Assembly (NCBI GenBank): GCA_963838155.1 | Contig: CAWIQE010000004.1 | Span: 124,001 to 188,000 of the forward strand | Direction of reading: 5' to 3' | DNA length: 64,000 nucleotides | From: Pararhizobium_B sp963838155 | GTDB lineage: Bacteria; Pseudomonadota; Alphaproteobacteria; Rhizobiales; Rhizobiaceae | Shown: positions 43,029-53,365 of the stretch, in pieces | Layout: every line of letters begins with the position of its first letter | Position numbering within the stretch: the stretch's first letter is position 1 | The notes under the pieces: model-generated | What the model saw: only the letters and a program-made list of their open reading frames with translations | What the model was told of the DNA's origin: nothing | Databases searched by the model: none | Program-made: the position numbers and the translations under genes

Positions 43029-43691
43029 GTGGCGGCCCCCGGTCTCGTCATCTTCGATTGCGACGGCGTGCTGGTCGACAGCGAGCCGATCTCGATGGCG
43101 GTGCTCGTCGAGATGATCGGGGAGGCGGGCGGCCGGATCGACGAGGACGAGGCCTACGACCGCTTCCTCGGCAAGAGCCTGTCGTCGATCTGCGAGATAT
43201 TGAGCGCCGATTTCGGGCTGCGGATGCAGGCGATCCATCTCGAGGCGATGCGGGAGCGGCTCTATACACGGTTCGCGCAGGAACTGCAGCCGGTGCCAGG
43301 CGTCAAGGACGCGGTCGAGGCGCTGGCCATGGCCCGATGCGTCGCCTCGTCGAGCCAGCCGGAGCGGATCCGCCTGTCGCTGACGGTGACCGGACTGATC
43401 GAGGTCCTGGGCGAGCACATCTTCTCGTCGACCATGGTGCGGCACGGCAAGCCGGCGCCCGATCTCTTCCTCCATGCGGCCGAAGCGATGAAGACGGTTC
43501 CCGGCGACTGCGTCGTGATCGAGGACAGCCTGGCCGGAATCTCGGCGGCAAGAGCGGCCGGAATGCGCGTTTTCGGCTTCGTGGGGGCCTCCCATGCGAC
43601 GCGGCCGTCCCATTTGTCCGAAATGCGCAGGCTTGAGCCCGATCTGATTTTCGACGATATGAAGGCATTGCCCGGTCTGATTGCCGAATGA
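43029..43691 (+). CDS. HAD-superfamily sugar-phosphate phosphatase / phosphoglucomutase-like
   Basis: A 220-residue HAD hydrolase with motif I FDCDGVLVDSEP (nucleophile Asp near residue 10), motif II SSSQP, motif III lysine in RHGKPAPDLF, and motif IV VIEDSLAGISAA. A helical cap domain lies between motifs I and II, as in beta-phosphoglucomutase and 2-deoxyglucose-6-phosphatase-like enzymes. The start is GTG 43029. Its place between polyol dehydrogenase and carbohydrate kinase suggests it removes phosphate from a sugar- or polyol-phosphate formed in this pathway. Confidence 0.85.
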   Translation: MAAPGLVIFDCDGVLVDSEPISMAVLVEMIGEAGGRIDEDEAYDRFLGKSLSSICEILSADFGLRMQAIHLEAMRERLYTRFAQELQPVPGVKDAVEALAMARCVASSSQPERIRLSLTVTGLIEVLGEHIFSSTMVRHGKPAPDLFLHAAEAMKTVPGDCVVIEDSLAGISAARAAGMRVFGFVGASHATRPSHLSEMRRLEPDLIFDDMKALPGLIAE

Positions 43692-43713
43692 CGGCCAACC
43701 AGAAAGTGAAGCG

Positions 43714-45294
43714 ATGCGCCCATATGTCGTTGCAGTCGATGTCGGCACCGGAAGTGCGCGCGCCGGGGTCATCGAGCGCTCGGGCCGGCTCGCGGGGCGG
43801 GCCGACCATCCGATCGCGATGCACAGGCCGTCGGGAAATTTCGCCGAACACGATTCGGAGGACATCTGGGCGGCGGTCTGCGCGGCGGTTCGCGGCGCCT
43901 GCGCCAGCGCGGGGGCGGCGGCCGGCGACATCGCCGGCATAAGCTTCGACGCGACGTGCTCGCTGGTGGTGCGCGGGCGGTCCGGCGAGCAGCTTCCGGT
44001 CTCGCCGATGGGAGAGAGCCGCTGGGATACCATCGTGTGGCTCGACCACCGGGCGCTGGCGGAGGCCGACGAGTGCACGGCGAGCGGGCACCGCGTCCTC
44101 GATTTCGTCGGCGGGGTGATGTCGCCGGAAATGGAGACGCCGAAGCTCATGTGGCTGAAGCGGAACAATCCGGAAAGCTGGGCGAAGGCGGCGCATTTCT
44201 TCGACCTTGCCGACTACCTGACCTGGCGCGCCAGCGGCTCGACCGCGCGCTCGCAATGCACGCTGACGTGCAAATGGGCCTATCTCGCCCACGAGCGACC
44301 GGGATGGCAGCACGATTTCTTCGACGGCATGGGGCTTTCCGACATGCTGGAGCGCGGCGGCCTGCCGGAGAAGGCGAGCCCGATCGCGACCGATCTCGGG
44401 CCCCTGACGCCCCCGGCCGCCGAGGCGCTCGGGCTCGACTGCGAATGCCGGGTCGGCACCGGGCTCATCGATGCCCATGCCGGTGCGCTCGGCGTTCTCG
44501 GCGGGCTCGCGGAGGGACCGGACAGCATCGAGCGGCACATGGCCCTGATCGCGGGCACGTCCAGCTGCGTCATGGCGCTTTCGCGGCGAGACATGGCAAG
44601 CCCGGGCATCTGGGGGCCGTATTACGGGGCGGCGCTGCCCGAGGGCTGGCTCGTCGAGGGCGGGCAGTCGGCGACGGGCGCGCTGCTCGACCACATCCTG
44701 CGCTGGCACGGCGCCGGCGGCGAACCGACGGCGGCGCTGCACGAGCGCGTCGTCGTGCGCATCCAGGAACTGAGGCGTTCGGAGGGATACGATCTCGCCG
44801 GCCGGCTCCACGTGCTTCCGGATTTCCACGGCAACCGGTCGCCGCTCGCCGACCCGCATGCGGTCGGGGTGATCAGCGGGCTGACGCTCGACGCCTCGTT
44901 CGACAGCCTTTGCCGGCTCTACTGGAGGACGGGGGTGGCCATCGCCCTCGGCGTTCGCCACATCCTCGACTGGCTGAACGAGAACGGCTACGGCATCGAT
45001 ACGCTGCACGTCACCGGCGGCCACACAAGGAACCCGCTCCTGATGGAACTCTATGCCGACGCCACGGGATGCTCGGTGATCATCCCGTCGACCAAGGATG
45101 CGGTGCTGCTCGGCGCCGGCATGGTGGCGGCGGCCGCGGCCAAGCTCTACCCCAGCCTGCCGGCGGCCTGCGCCGGCATGCATCGCGGCGGCACGGAGCG
45201 CCGACCGAACCCGGCCGCCCGCGAACGGTTCGACCGCGACTACCGCGTCTTCCTCGCCATGCACGAGCAGCGCCGGGCTCTCGACGCGATCTAG
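43714..45294 (+). CDS. FGGY-family carbohydrate kinase (ribitol/ribulose-kinase-like)
   Basis: A 526-residue two-lobed sugar kinase. The first phosphate-binding strand is VVAVDVGTGSARAG, with SFDATCSLVV and the conserved WLDHRA catalytic neighbourhood; the second lobe has IAGTSSCVM and VTGGHTRNPLL. The sequence best resembles the D-ribulokinase/ribitol-kinase (YpCarbK-like) subgroup. ATG 43714 begins at the first strand. It ends the polyol operon and would phosphorylate the pentulose or pentitol produced by the upstream dehydrogenases. Confidence 0.88.
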   Translation: MRPYVVAVDVGTGSARAGVIERSGRLAGRADHPIAMHRPSGNFAEHDSEDIWAAVCAAVRGACASAGAAAGDIAGISFDATCSLVVRGRSGEQLPVSPMGESRWDTIVWLDHRALAEADECTASGHRVLDFVGGVMSPEMETPKLMWLKRNNPESWAKAAHFFDLADYLTWRASGSTARSQCTLTCKWAYLAHERPGWQHDFFDGMGLSDMLERGGLPEKASPIATDLGPLTPPAAEALGLDCECRVGTGLIDAHAGALGVLGGLAEGPDSIERHMALIAGTSSCVMALSRRDMASPGIWGPYYGAALPEGWLVEGGQSATGALLDHILRWHGAGGEPTAALHERVVVRIQELRRSEGYDLAGRLHVLPDFHGNRSPLADPHAVGVISGLTLDASFDSLCRLYWRTGVAIALGVRHILDWLNENGYGIDTLHVTGGHTRNPLLMELYADATGCSVIIPSTKDAVLLGAGMVAAAAAKLYPSLPAACAGMHRGGTERRPNPAARERFDRDYRVFLAMHEQRRALDAI

Positions 45295-45317
45295 ACCCTC
45301 GACGCGCCGGCCCGGGG

Positions 45318-46571
45318 CTAGCCGGCGAAGCGTTCCGGCCGGTAGGGCGTCGGGTCGACGACGGGGGTTTCCCCGACCATCATTTCCGCAAGCATCCGCC
45401 CGGTGACCGGGCCGAGCGTCAGCCCGTGGTGGGCGTGGCCGAAGGCGAACCAGAGGCCTTCGTGGCGCGGCGCCCTGCCGACGATCGGCATCATGTCGGG
45501 CGTGCAGGGCCGCGCGCCCATCCACGGCTCCGGGTCGATCCTGTCGCCGAGCGGGAAGAACCGGCGCGCCACCTTTTCCGCGCGATCGAGCTGCACCGGC
45601 GTCTTCTCGGCGTCCCGCCGGGCGAATTCGGCGCCCGTCGTCAGCCGGATGCCGCGTTTCATGGGGGCGAGGAAATAGCCGCCCTCGGCATCGAGCACCC
45701 AGTTGCCGAGGCGGGCGCCGGGTTGCGTCTCGTAGTGCATGTGATAGCCGCGCTTGACCGCAAGCGGCAGCCGGTAGCCAAGCTTGCGGGTCACCGTATC
45801 CGCCCAGGGTCCGAGCGCGACGACGACCTCGCGACCCTCCAGCGGGCCCTCCGGCGTGGCGATGCGCCAGCCCTTGCGGGACAGCATGGCCTCGATGGTC
45901 GCCGCGCTGCCGGACATGACCGTGCCGCCGAGCCTTTCGAAGAGCGCGACATAGGCCTTGACCAGGCTGTAGGGATCGGTGACCGACCAGGGGTCGGTCC
46001 ACTGCAGGGCGCCGGCAAGTCCCTGCTGCAGGTCGGGCTCGGCGGCGGACAGCTCGTCGGCCGAGAGCTTCCTGTGGCCGACGCCGAACTCTTCGGCCAG
46101 CATGTCGGCTTCGCGGAAGGCGGTCTCGCGGGCGTGGATCGTGCGGAAGGCCTTGATCCAGCCGTCCCGGCGGATGAGGTGTCCGGCGCCGGCGTCCTCG
46201 ATGAGGTCGGCGTGTTCCTCGATGGAGTGCTCGATCAGGGGGGCGTAGAGCTTGGCGATCGAGCGGTGGCGGACGAAGCCGGAGTGCCACCAGTAGCGCG
46301 CCATGAAGGGCACCAGCCCGGGCAGCGCCACCGCGTGGTAGTGGGCGTCGACGGTGTTGTTGAGCGCGTAGCGGAAGAGCGCCCCGAAATTGTGCGGGAA
46401 GCCGTAGGGAAAGACCCCCTCGCACTGGATGAGCCCGGCGTTGCCGTAGGAGGTTTCCTCGCCCGGCCGGCGGCGGTCGACCAGCACGACCTCGCGCCCG
46501 CGCCTTGCAAGATGGATCGCAGCCGACACGCCGACTATGCCCGCCCCGAGTACGATGACGTCGGTCTTCAT
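45318..46571 (-). CDS. FAD-dependent D-amino-acid dehydrogenase (DadA-like) oxidoreductase
   Basis: A 417-residue DAO-family flavoprotein. The FAD motif VLGAGIVGVSAAIHLARRG starts at residue 6 and is followed by the acidic VVLVDRRRPGEETSYGNAG of DadA-type enzymes; the C-terminal GHAHHGLTLGPVTGRMLAEM closes the FAD site. Such proteins oxidise D-amino acids or related amines at the membrane. A much longer frame begins at 46805, but ATG 46571 starts directly at the dinucleotide motif. Divergent from the glutaryl-CoA dehydrogenase gene and convergent with the kinase. Confidence 0.88.
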   Translation of the reverse strand: MKTDVIVLGAGIVGVSAAIHLARRGREVVLVDRRRPGEETSYGNAGLIQCEGVFPYGFPHNFGALFRYALNNTVDAHYHAVALPGLVPFMARYWWHSGFVRHRSIAKLYAPLIEHSIEEHADLIEDAGAGHLIRRDGWIKAFRTIHARETAFREADMLAEEFGVGHRKLSADELSAAEPDLQQGLAGALQWTDPWSVTDPYSLVKAYVALFERLGGTVMSGSAATIEAMLSRKGWRIATPEGPLEGREVVVALGPWADTVTRKLGYRLPLAVKRGYHMHYETQPGARLGNWVLDAEGGYFLAPMKRGIRLTTGAEFARRDAEKTPVQLDRAEKVARRFFPLGDRIDPEPWMGARPCTPDMMPIVGRAPRHEGLWFAFGHAHHGLTLGPVTGRMLAEMMVGETPVVDPTPYRPERFAG

Positions 46572-46634
46572 GCGTTGCCCCCTGTCCGCGCGTCGCGGCT
46601 TTCGTCTCTTTGCATCACGGCCAGGATAGACAAT

Positions 46635-46678
46635 CCCGGCGCGGGACGCGACCCGGCCCGGCGCGGGACGCGACCCGG
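46635..46678. repeat. perfect tandem duplication of a 22-base unit
   Basis: CCCGGCGCGGGACGCGACCCGG at 46635-46656 is repeated exactly at 46657-46678, in the divergent promoter interval 46572-46795. Each unit contains near-palindromic CCCGG/CGCG steps. It may be a duplicated operator or a recent slippage event. Confidence 0.7.
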
Positions 46679-46795
46679 CGGGCCCGATCGGGTGCGGTTG
46701 CCGCCCTCCTTGCGGCCTTTCCGGGCCGATTTCGGTTGAACCGCCGCGGCGGGCGCGCGATAACCGGCCGATCGGAAAAGGACGCGAGCAGTGAC

Positions 46796-47992
<1,197 letters not shown>

Positions 47993-48000
47993 GCCCGCGG

Positions 48001-49179
48001 ATGAGCAAGCCGCTCGAAGGCCTTAAAGTTCTTGAGCTTTCCCGTATCCTGGCGGGCCCGTGGATCGGGCAGACGCTCGCCGATCTCGGGGCCGATGTCG
48101 TCAAGGTGGAGGCGCCGGCCGGCGACGACACGCGCGCATGGGGCCCGCCCTTCGTCGAGGCGGAGGACGGCAGCCCCCTGGACGCGGCCTATTTCCACGC
48201 CTGCAACCGCGGCAAGCGCTCGGTCGTCCTCGACTTTTCCCGGCCGGACGGACAGGAGGCCGTGCGCCGGCTCGCCGCCCGCAGCGACGTGCTCGTCGAG
48301 AACTTCAAGCTCGGCGGACTGAAGAAATACGGCCTCGACTACGACAGCCTCGCGGCGCTCGACGACCGGCTCGTCTACTGCTCGATCACCGGTTTCGGGC
48401 AGGAGGGGCCCTATGCGCGGCGCGCCGGCTACGACTACATCGTGCAGGGCATGGGCGGCATCATGGACCTGACCGGCGACCCGGACGGGGAACCGCAGAA
48501 GATCGGCGTCGCCTTCGCAGACATCTTCACCGGGCTCTACGGCGTCATCGCCATCCAGGCCGCGCTCGCCGAGCGCGCGCGCACCGGCAGGGGCCAGCAT
48601 ATCGACATGTCGCTGCTCGACTGCATGACGGGCGTGCTCGCCAACCAGGCGCTCAACTACCTGGTTTCGGGAATTTCGCCGCGCCGCATGGGCAACGCCC
48701 ATCCCAACATCGCGCCGTACCAGGTCTTTCCCGCCGCGGACGGCCACCTGATCGTCGCCGTCGGCAATGACGGGCAGTTCGGACGCCTGTGCGGGGCGCT
48801 GGGGCTGGACGACCTTGCCGGCGATGCGCGCTTTTCCAGCAACGCGCTGCGCGTCGGCCACCGGGACGAGCTCGCCGGGCGGATCGGCGCCCGCACCCGG
48901 GAGGTGGAGCGGGACCGGCTGCTTGCCGTGCTGGAGGAGGCGGGCGTCCCGGCCGGCCCGATCAACTCGGTCGCCGACGTCTTCGCCGATCCGCAGGTCG
49001 TCCATCGGCGCATGCGGATCGACCGGCCCCATTCCGGGGCGAAGGGCGGGACGACGCCGGGCGTCAGGACGCCGATCCGCACGGGCGGGCGGGATGCCGC
49101 CGCCGAGCGCGGCGTTCCGCGGCTGGGCGAGCACACGGACGAGGTCCTGCGGGAGATCGGCATGGCGCCGGGACGGTGA
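48001..49179 (+). CDS. class III (CaiB/BaiF) CoA-transferase, probable succinyl-CoA:glutarate CoA-transferase
   Basis: A 392-residue CaiB/BaiF-family CoA-transferase. The catalytic aspartate is D174 in GVAFADIFTGLYG, and LELSRILAGPWIGQTLADLG begins the CoA-binding fold. Position eight bases after gcdH indicates glutarate as the acceptor (SUGCT-like). ATG 48001 is well defined by the short gap. It converges on the HDAC-like gene. Confidence 0.9.
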   Translation: MSKPLEGLKVLELSRILAGPWIGQTLADLGADVVKVEAPAGDDTRAWGPPFVEAEDGSPLDAAYFHACNRGKRSVVLDFSRPDGQEAVRRLAARSDVLVENFKLGGLKKYGLDYDSLAALDDRLVYCSITGFGQEGPYARRAGYDYIVQGMGGIMDLTGDPDGEPQKIGVAFADIFTGLYGVIAIQAALAERARTGRGQHIDMSLLDCMTGVLANQALNYLVSGISPRRMGNAHPNIAPYQVFPAADGHLIVAVGNDGQFGRLCGALGLDDLAGDARFSSNALRVGHRDELAGRIGARTREVERDRLLAVLEEAGVPAGPINSVADVFADPQVVHRRMRIDRPHSGAKGGTTPGVRTPIRTGGRDAAAERGVPRLGEHTDEVLREIGMAPGR

Positions 49180-49198
49180 GGCGGGCGACGCCGCCTCG

Positions 49199-50221
49199 TC
49201 AGCCGTTGCCGAAGCCGTCCATGAAGGACGCCAGGTTGTCGCCGAGGGCGTCGCAGAGATAGCCGCCTTCCTGAACGACGACGGTCGGCAGCCCCAGCGC
49301 CGCGAGCGCCGCCCCGATCCGCGCGAATCCCGGCGTCGATACGGCGAGGCCGCCGAAGGGGTCGCCCTCGAAGGCGTCGAGGCCGAGGGCGACGACGAGG
49401 GCGCCGGGCGCGAAGGCCCGCACCCGCTCGATCCCCACGCCGAGAGCCTCCATGAACGGCTCGTCGCCGGAGCCGCGCGGCAGCGGCAGATTGCAGTTGA
49501 AGCCGAGGCCGGGGCCTTCGCCCCGTTCCGACGCGTGGCCCCAGAAGAACGGGTAGAAGCGCACCGGATCGGCGTGCAGCGAGACGGTCAGCACGTCGTC
49601 GCGGCGGTAGAAGATCCCTTGCGTGCCGTTGCCGTGGTGGAGATCGACGTCGACGATCGCCACGCGCTCGTGCTGCCGGCGCAGCTCGGCGGCGGCGATC
49701 GCGGAGTTGTTGAGGAAGCAGAAGCCGCCGGCGATGTCGGCGAAGGCGTGGTGGCCGGGCGGCCGGCAGAGACCGTAGGCGGCGGGCGCTCCGTCGCGGA
49801 CGAGGCGGGCGGCATGGACCGCGGTCTGCGCGCTCCAGTAGACCGAGTTCCAGGTATCGGCGCCGATGGGGCAGGCGGTATCGGCCATGTGGTAGCCGGC
49901 CTGCCCGACGGCGGAAGCCGGATAGGAGAAGTCGCGCCGGTCGGGGTGGATGTTGGGCACGACCTCGGGCGAGGCGTCGGGGATCCGCTGCCAGCGGGCG
50001 TAGATGTGCTGGAGGAAGTGCAGGTATTCCGGCGTGTGGATCGCGGCGAGGGGGGCGAGGCCCCGGTCGGCGGGCTCGACCCGCTCCAGCCCAGCCGCCT
50101 CGGCGCCCGCGATCAGCCGCTCGGCGCGCTCCGGCACCTCGGGATTGTCCTTCTGCGCTCCGGAGGAGAGGAAGTGGAACGGATCGTGCCTGCGTTGCGG
50201 GTCGGCGAATGCGTATTTCAT
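49199..50221 (-). CDS. histone-deacetylase-family / acetylpolyamine amidohydrolase-like enzyme
   Basis: A 340-residue zinc amidohydrolase. The GLCRPPGHHAFAD motif provides the catalytic His pair, and the zinc ligands are in AIVDVDLHHGNGTQ (Asp and His) and VALGLDAFEGDP (Asp). The sequence lies in the bacterial acetylpolyamine amidohydrolase group, which removes acetyl groups from N-acetylated polyamines or amino compounds. It is the last gene of the minus-strand amino-acid-importer operon, 57 bases after the BKACE gene, suggesting deacetylation of an imported or pathway N-acetyl compound. Confidence 0.9.
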   Translation of the reverse strand: MKYAFADPQRRHDPFHFLSSGAQKDNPEVPERAERLIAGAEAAGLERVEPADRGLAPLAAIHTPEYLHFLQHIYARWQRIPDASPEVVPNIHPDRRDFSYPASAVGQAGYHMADTACPIGADTWNSVYWSAQTAVHAARLVRDGAPAAYGLCRPPGHHAFADIAGGFCFLNNSAIAAAELRRQHERVAIVDVDLHHGNGTQGIFYRRDDVLTVSLHADPVRFYPFFWGHASERGEGPGLGFNCNLPLPRGSGDEPFMEALGVGIERVRAFAPGALVVALGLDAFEGDPFGGLAVSTPGFARIGAALAALGLPTVVVQEGGYLCDALGDNLASFMDGFGNG

Positions 50222-50249
50222 GGCGAAACTCTTCGATTTCGAGGGTGGG

Positions 50250-50282
50250 TTCGCGATTCCGCGAAGCGCGGAAGCGCTCTAG
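50250..50282 (-). repeat. short inverted copy of repeat module H1
   Basis: TTCGCGATTCCGCGAAGCGC followed by GGAAGCGCTCTAG is the reverse complement of the H1 module with a few substitutions. It overlaps the stop codon of the BKACE gene (50279-50281), so the repeat supplies the end of that gene. Confidence 0.6.
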
Positions 50283-51214
50283 AACGCGACACGGTCGGCT
50301 CCTTTCAGTCCCAGCCGCTCGCGCACCTCCTGCGGGGAGGCGACGGCATAGCCCATCTCCTCGACGACGCGGCGGATGCGCGCGACCTGCGCGGCGCTGT
50401 CCGGTGCGAGGTCGCCGGCCGCTCCGTCGGTCAGGCTGTCCTCCAGGCCGACGCGCACGTTGCCGCCGAGGATCACGCCCATCGCGCCGAGGCGGATCTG
50501 CCGGCGGCCTGCCGCCAGCACGGAGAACCGGTAGTTGCCGGGTCCGATGAGCCTGTCCGCCGCGGCCTTCATCGTCATGAGGCTTTCCGCGCTGGCGTCT
50601 ATGCCGCCCAGCACTCCCATGACGAATTGAAGGAAGACGGGAGGCCGGATGCGTCCCTCCTCGAGGAACCAGGCCAGGGTCCGGACATGCCCGACGTCGT
50701 AGCATTCGAACTCGAAGCGCGTCCCGCAGCCGTCGCCGAGGCGGCGGACGATCTCCTCGATGTCGGCGAAGGTGTTCCGGAAGACGACGTCGCGCGTGGC
50801 TTCGATGAAGCCGGGCTCCCAGTCGTGCTTCCAGTCGTCGTGGCGCTGCGCCAGGGGAAAGATCCCGAAATTCATCGACCCCATGTTCAGCGAGCACATT
50901 TCCGGCTCCGCGGCCTCGGCCGGCGCCAGCCGCTCGGCCAGCGTCATCCGCGAGGAGCCGCCGGTGGAGATGTTGAGCACGACGTCGCTCTCCCGCCGCA
51001 TGCGCGGGAGGAAGGCCATGAAGTGCTTCGGGTCGGCGCTCGGCATGCCGGTCGCGGGATCGCGGGCATGCAGGTGGACGATCGAGGCGCCGGCCCTGGC
51101 GGCGGCGGTCGCATGCGCGACCATCTCGTCGGCGGTGACCGGCAGGTGCGGGCTCATGGTCGGCGTGTGGATCGATCCGGTCAGGGCCGCCGTTATGATG
51201 ATGCTCTCCGCCAT
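50279..51214 (-). CDS. BKACE-family beta-keto acid cleavage enzyme (3-keto-5-aminohexanoate cleavage type)
   Basis: A 311-residue TIM-barrel enzyme of the BKACE (formerly DUF849) family, which reacts a beta-keto acid with acetyl-CoA to give acetoacetate and a new CoA ester. The zinc-binding H-x-H is in ASIVHLHARDPATG near residue 47, and the conserved E is in FEFECYDVGHV. Family substrate specificity varies widely. It is three bases after a class III aminotransferase, which could generate the beta-keto acid from a beta- or omega-amino acid. The TAG stop lies inside a palindromic repeat fragment. Confidence 0.9.
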   Translation of the reverse strand: MAESIIITAALTGSIHTPTMSPHLPVTADEMVAHATAAARAGASIVHLHARDPATGMPSADPKHFMAFLPRMRRESDVVLNISTGGSSRMTLAERLAPAEAAEPEMCSLNMGSMNFGIFPLAQRHDDWKHDWEPGFIEATRDVVFRNTFADIEEIVRRLGDGCGTRFEFECYDVGHVRTLAWFLEEGRIRPPVFLQFVMGVLGGIDASAESLMTMKAAADRLIGPGNYRFSVLAAGRRQIRLGAMGVILGGNVRVGLEDSLTDGAAGDLAPDSAAQVARIRRVVEEMGYAVASPQEVRERLGLKGADRVAF

Positions 51215-51216
51215 CG

Positions 51217-52587
51217 TCAGCCGTTGCCCTCGGGAAGCCCGAACCGTTCGGCGAAGGCATGCAGGCTGTCGGTCAGCTTCTCCATGATCTCGCCGATCTG
51301 CTCCTCGGTGACGATCAGCGGCGGGCAGACCATGAAGTGGTCGCCCTCCACGCCGCCGCGGGTGCGCCGCGAATAGATGATCAGGCCGCGGGAATAGGCC
51401 TCCTCGACGAGATGGACGTAGGCGTCGATCTCGCGCGGCAGCGGCGCCATGGTCTCCCGGTCGGACACGAGTTCGAAGGCGAGGAGCAGCCCCTTGCCGC
51501 GCACGTCGCCGATGAAGGGAAAGCGGGCCTTCAGGCCCTCGAGCGCGTCCTTCAGCCGCTCGCCCATGGCCGCCGCGTTGGCGACCAGCCCGCCGCGGTC
51601 GATCTCCTGCAGGACCGCCACGCCGGCCGCGCAGGCGAGCGGGTTGCCGGCATAGGTATAGCCGTGGACGAAGCCGCCCTTCGCCAGCACCGGCTCGACG
51701 AGGCGCTCATGCGCGACCATCGCGCCGAGCGGTGCATATCCGGCGGCGAAGCCCTTCGACAGGGCGACGATGTCGGGCGCGACGCTCCAGTGATCGCCGG
51801 CGAGGAAGGCGCCGGTGCGCCCGGCGCCGGACATGACCTCGTCATGGATGAGGAGGATGCCGTAGGCGTCGCAGATCTCGCGGATGCGGGCGTAGTAGCT
51901 GTCGGGCGCGACGAGCGCCCCCGTCGACGCGCCGCCGACGGGCTCCATGATGAAGGCGAGCACGGTTTCCGGCCCCTCGGCCTCGATCGTCTCGCGCAGC
52001 ATCTCCGCGTAGCGGATGCCGCGTTCCTCGCGGGTGAGGCCGTCCCGGTCGAGATAGCAGGTGGGGGCCGGGATCTTCGGCATCTCGCGCATCATCGGGG
52101 CGAAGGGCTCCGTCATGGTCCACATCCCCGTGAGCGCCAGCGCGCCGAGGGTCGAGCCGTGGTAGGAGGGAAAGCGGGAGACGACCTTCCAGCGGCTCTC
52201 CTCGCCGATCGCCACGGCATATTGCCGGGCGAGCTTGACGGCGCTCTCGACGGCCTCCGAGCCGCCGGAGACGAAGAACACCCGGTCGAGGCCCGGCGGC
52301 ATGCGTTCGGCGGTCATCCGCGCCAGCTTCTCGGCCGGCTCGTTCTCGAAGTGCAGCCGGTAGGCGAACGTCGCCTTGTCCATCTGCTGGCGCATGGCGT
52401 CGAGCACGCGGGCGTTGGAGTGGCCGATATTGGCGACCATGGCGCCGGACGAGCCGTCGAGATAGCGGTTGCCGTCGACGTCCCAGATGTAGATGCCGCG
52501 CGCCTCGCCGACGAGTGGCCGGCGCTGGCGCGACTGGTAGAAGAGGTTGGATTTCGGCCTTTCGCTCGACATGCCCGCAGATCCCAT
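51217..52587 (-). CDS. class III (PLP) aminotransferase
   Basis: A 456-residue fold-type I aminotransferase of class III. The PLP-anchoring lysine is in PDIVALSKGFAAGYAPLGAM, and the aspartate of LLIHDEVMSGAGRTG contacts the PLP nitrogen. Such enzymes act on omega- or beta-amino acids and amines. ATG 52587 (MGSAGMSSERP) follows GAAGGG and starts eight bases after the ATPase stop; 52572 is an alternative. Its neighbour, BKACE, suggests a beta-amino acid to beta-keto acid step. Confidence 0.9.
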   Translation of the reverse strand: MGSAGMSSERPKSNLFYQSRQRRPLVGEARGIYIWDVDGNRYLDGSSGAMVANIGHSNARVLDAMRQQMDKATFAYRLHFENEPAEKLARMTAERMPPGLDRVFFVSGGSEAVESAVKLARQYAVAIGEESRWKVVSRFPSYHGSTLGALALTGMWTMTEPFAPMMREMPKIPAPTCYLDRDGLTREERGIRYAEMLRETIEAEGPETVLAFIMEPVGGASTGALVAPDSYYARIREICDAYGILLIHDEVMSGAGRTGAFLAGDHWSVAPDIVALSKGFAAGYAPLGAMVAHERLVEPVLAKGGFVHGYTYAGNPLACAAGVAVLQEIDRGGLVANAAAMGERLKDALEGLKARFPFIGDVRGKGLLLAFELVSDRETMAPLPREIDAYVHLVEEAYSRGLIIYSRRTRGGVEGDHFMVCPPLIVTEEQIGEIMEKLTDSLHAFAERFGLPEGNG

Positions 52588-52594
52588 CGACCCT

Positions 52595-53353
52595 TCACCC
52601 CTCGAACACTTGCTGCAGAAACGCCTTGGTGCGGGCTTCCTTCGGATCGCGGAAGACCGCGGCCGGCGGGCCCTCCTCGACGACGAGCCCGTCGGCCATG
52701 AAGACGACGTGGTCGGCGACATCGGCCGCGAAGCGCAGCTCGTGGGTGACGATGATCATCGTCATGTGCTCCCGCGCGAGCTGCTTCATCACCTTGTTGA
52801 CCTCGCCGACCAGTTCCGGGTCGAGTGCCGACGTCACCTCGTCGAAGAGCATCGCCTTCGGGCTCATGGCGAGGGAGCGCGCGATGGCGACCCGCTGCTT
52901 CTGTCCGCCGGACAGGCGCGAGGGGTAGTAGTCGGCGCGGTCGGACAGGCCGACCTTTTCGAGCAACGCCTCGGCGGCGGCCTTCGCTTCGCTCTTCGAC
53001 AGGCGTCCGAGGAGCACCGGCGCCATGGTTATGTTCTCCATCGCAGTGAGATGCGGGAAAAGGTTGAAGTGCTGGAACACCATGCCGATGTCCTGGCGCA
53101 GCCGGTTGAGATGGGCCTCGCGGCGGCGATGCGGCAGCTTTCGGTTGACGAGCTCGCCGTTGAAGCGGATCTCGCCGGAGGTCACCTCCTCGAGCTGGTT
53201 GATCGTGCGCAGGAGGGTGGACTTGCCGGAGCCGCTCGGGCCGACGAGGGCGACGATCTGCCCGGAGCGGACCTCCATGTCGATCCCCTTCAGGACCTCG
53301 ACCGTGCCGAAGCTCTTGTGGAGATCGCGAATGGCTATGACGGGTTCGCTCAT
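52595..53353 (-). CDS. polar amino acid ABC importer ATP-binding protein
   Basis: A 252-residue GlnQ/HisP-type ATPase: Walker A GPSGSGKST, Q-loop VFQHFNLFPHLTAMENI, signature LSGGQKQRV, Walker B AMLFDEVTSALDPE, and H-loop IIVTHELRFAAD. It serves the two permeases encoded just upstream. Gaps to neighbours are 13 and 7 bases. Confidence 0.93.
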   Translation of the reverse strand: MSEPVIAIRDLHKSFGTVEVLKGIDMEVRSGQIVALVGPSGSGKSTLLRTINQLEEVTSGEIRFNGELVNRKLPHRRREAHLNRLRQDIGMVFQHFNLFPHLTAMENITMAPVLLGRLSKSEAKAAAEALLEKVGLSDRADYYPSRLSGGQKQRVAIARSLAMSPKAMLFDEVTSALDPELVGEVNKVMKQLAREHMTMIIVTHELRFAADVADHVVFMADGLVVEEGPPAAVFRDPKEARTKAFLQQVFEG

Positions 53354-53365
53354 GACTGTCGGCCT

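Noticed and set aside
43303..46425. A 1040-codon minus-strand frame over the kinase and DadA-like genes
   Set aside because: It is an out-of-frame shadow of two recognised proteins with no motif of its own.
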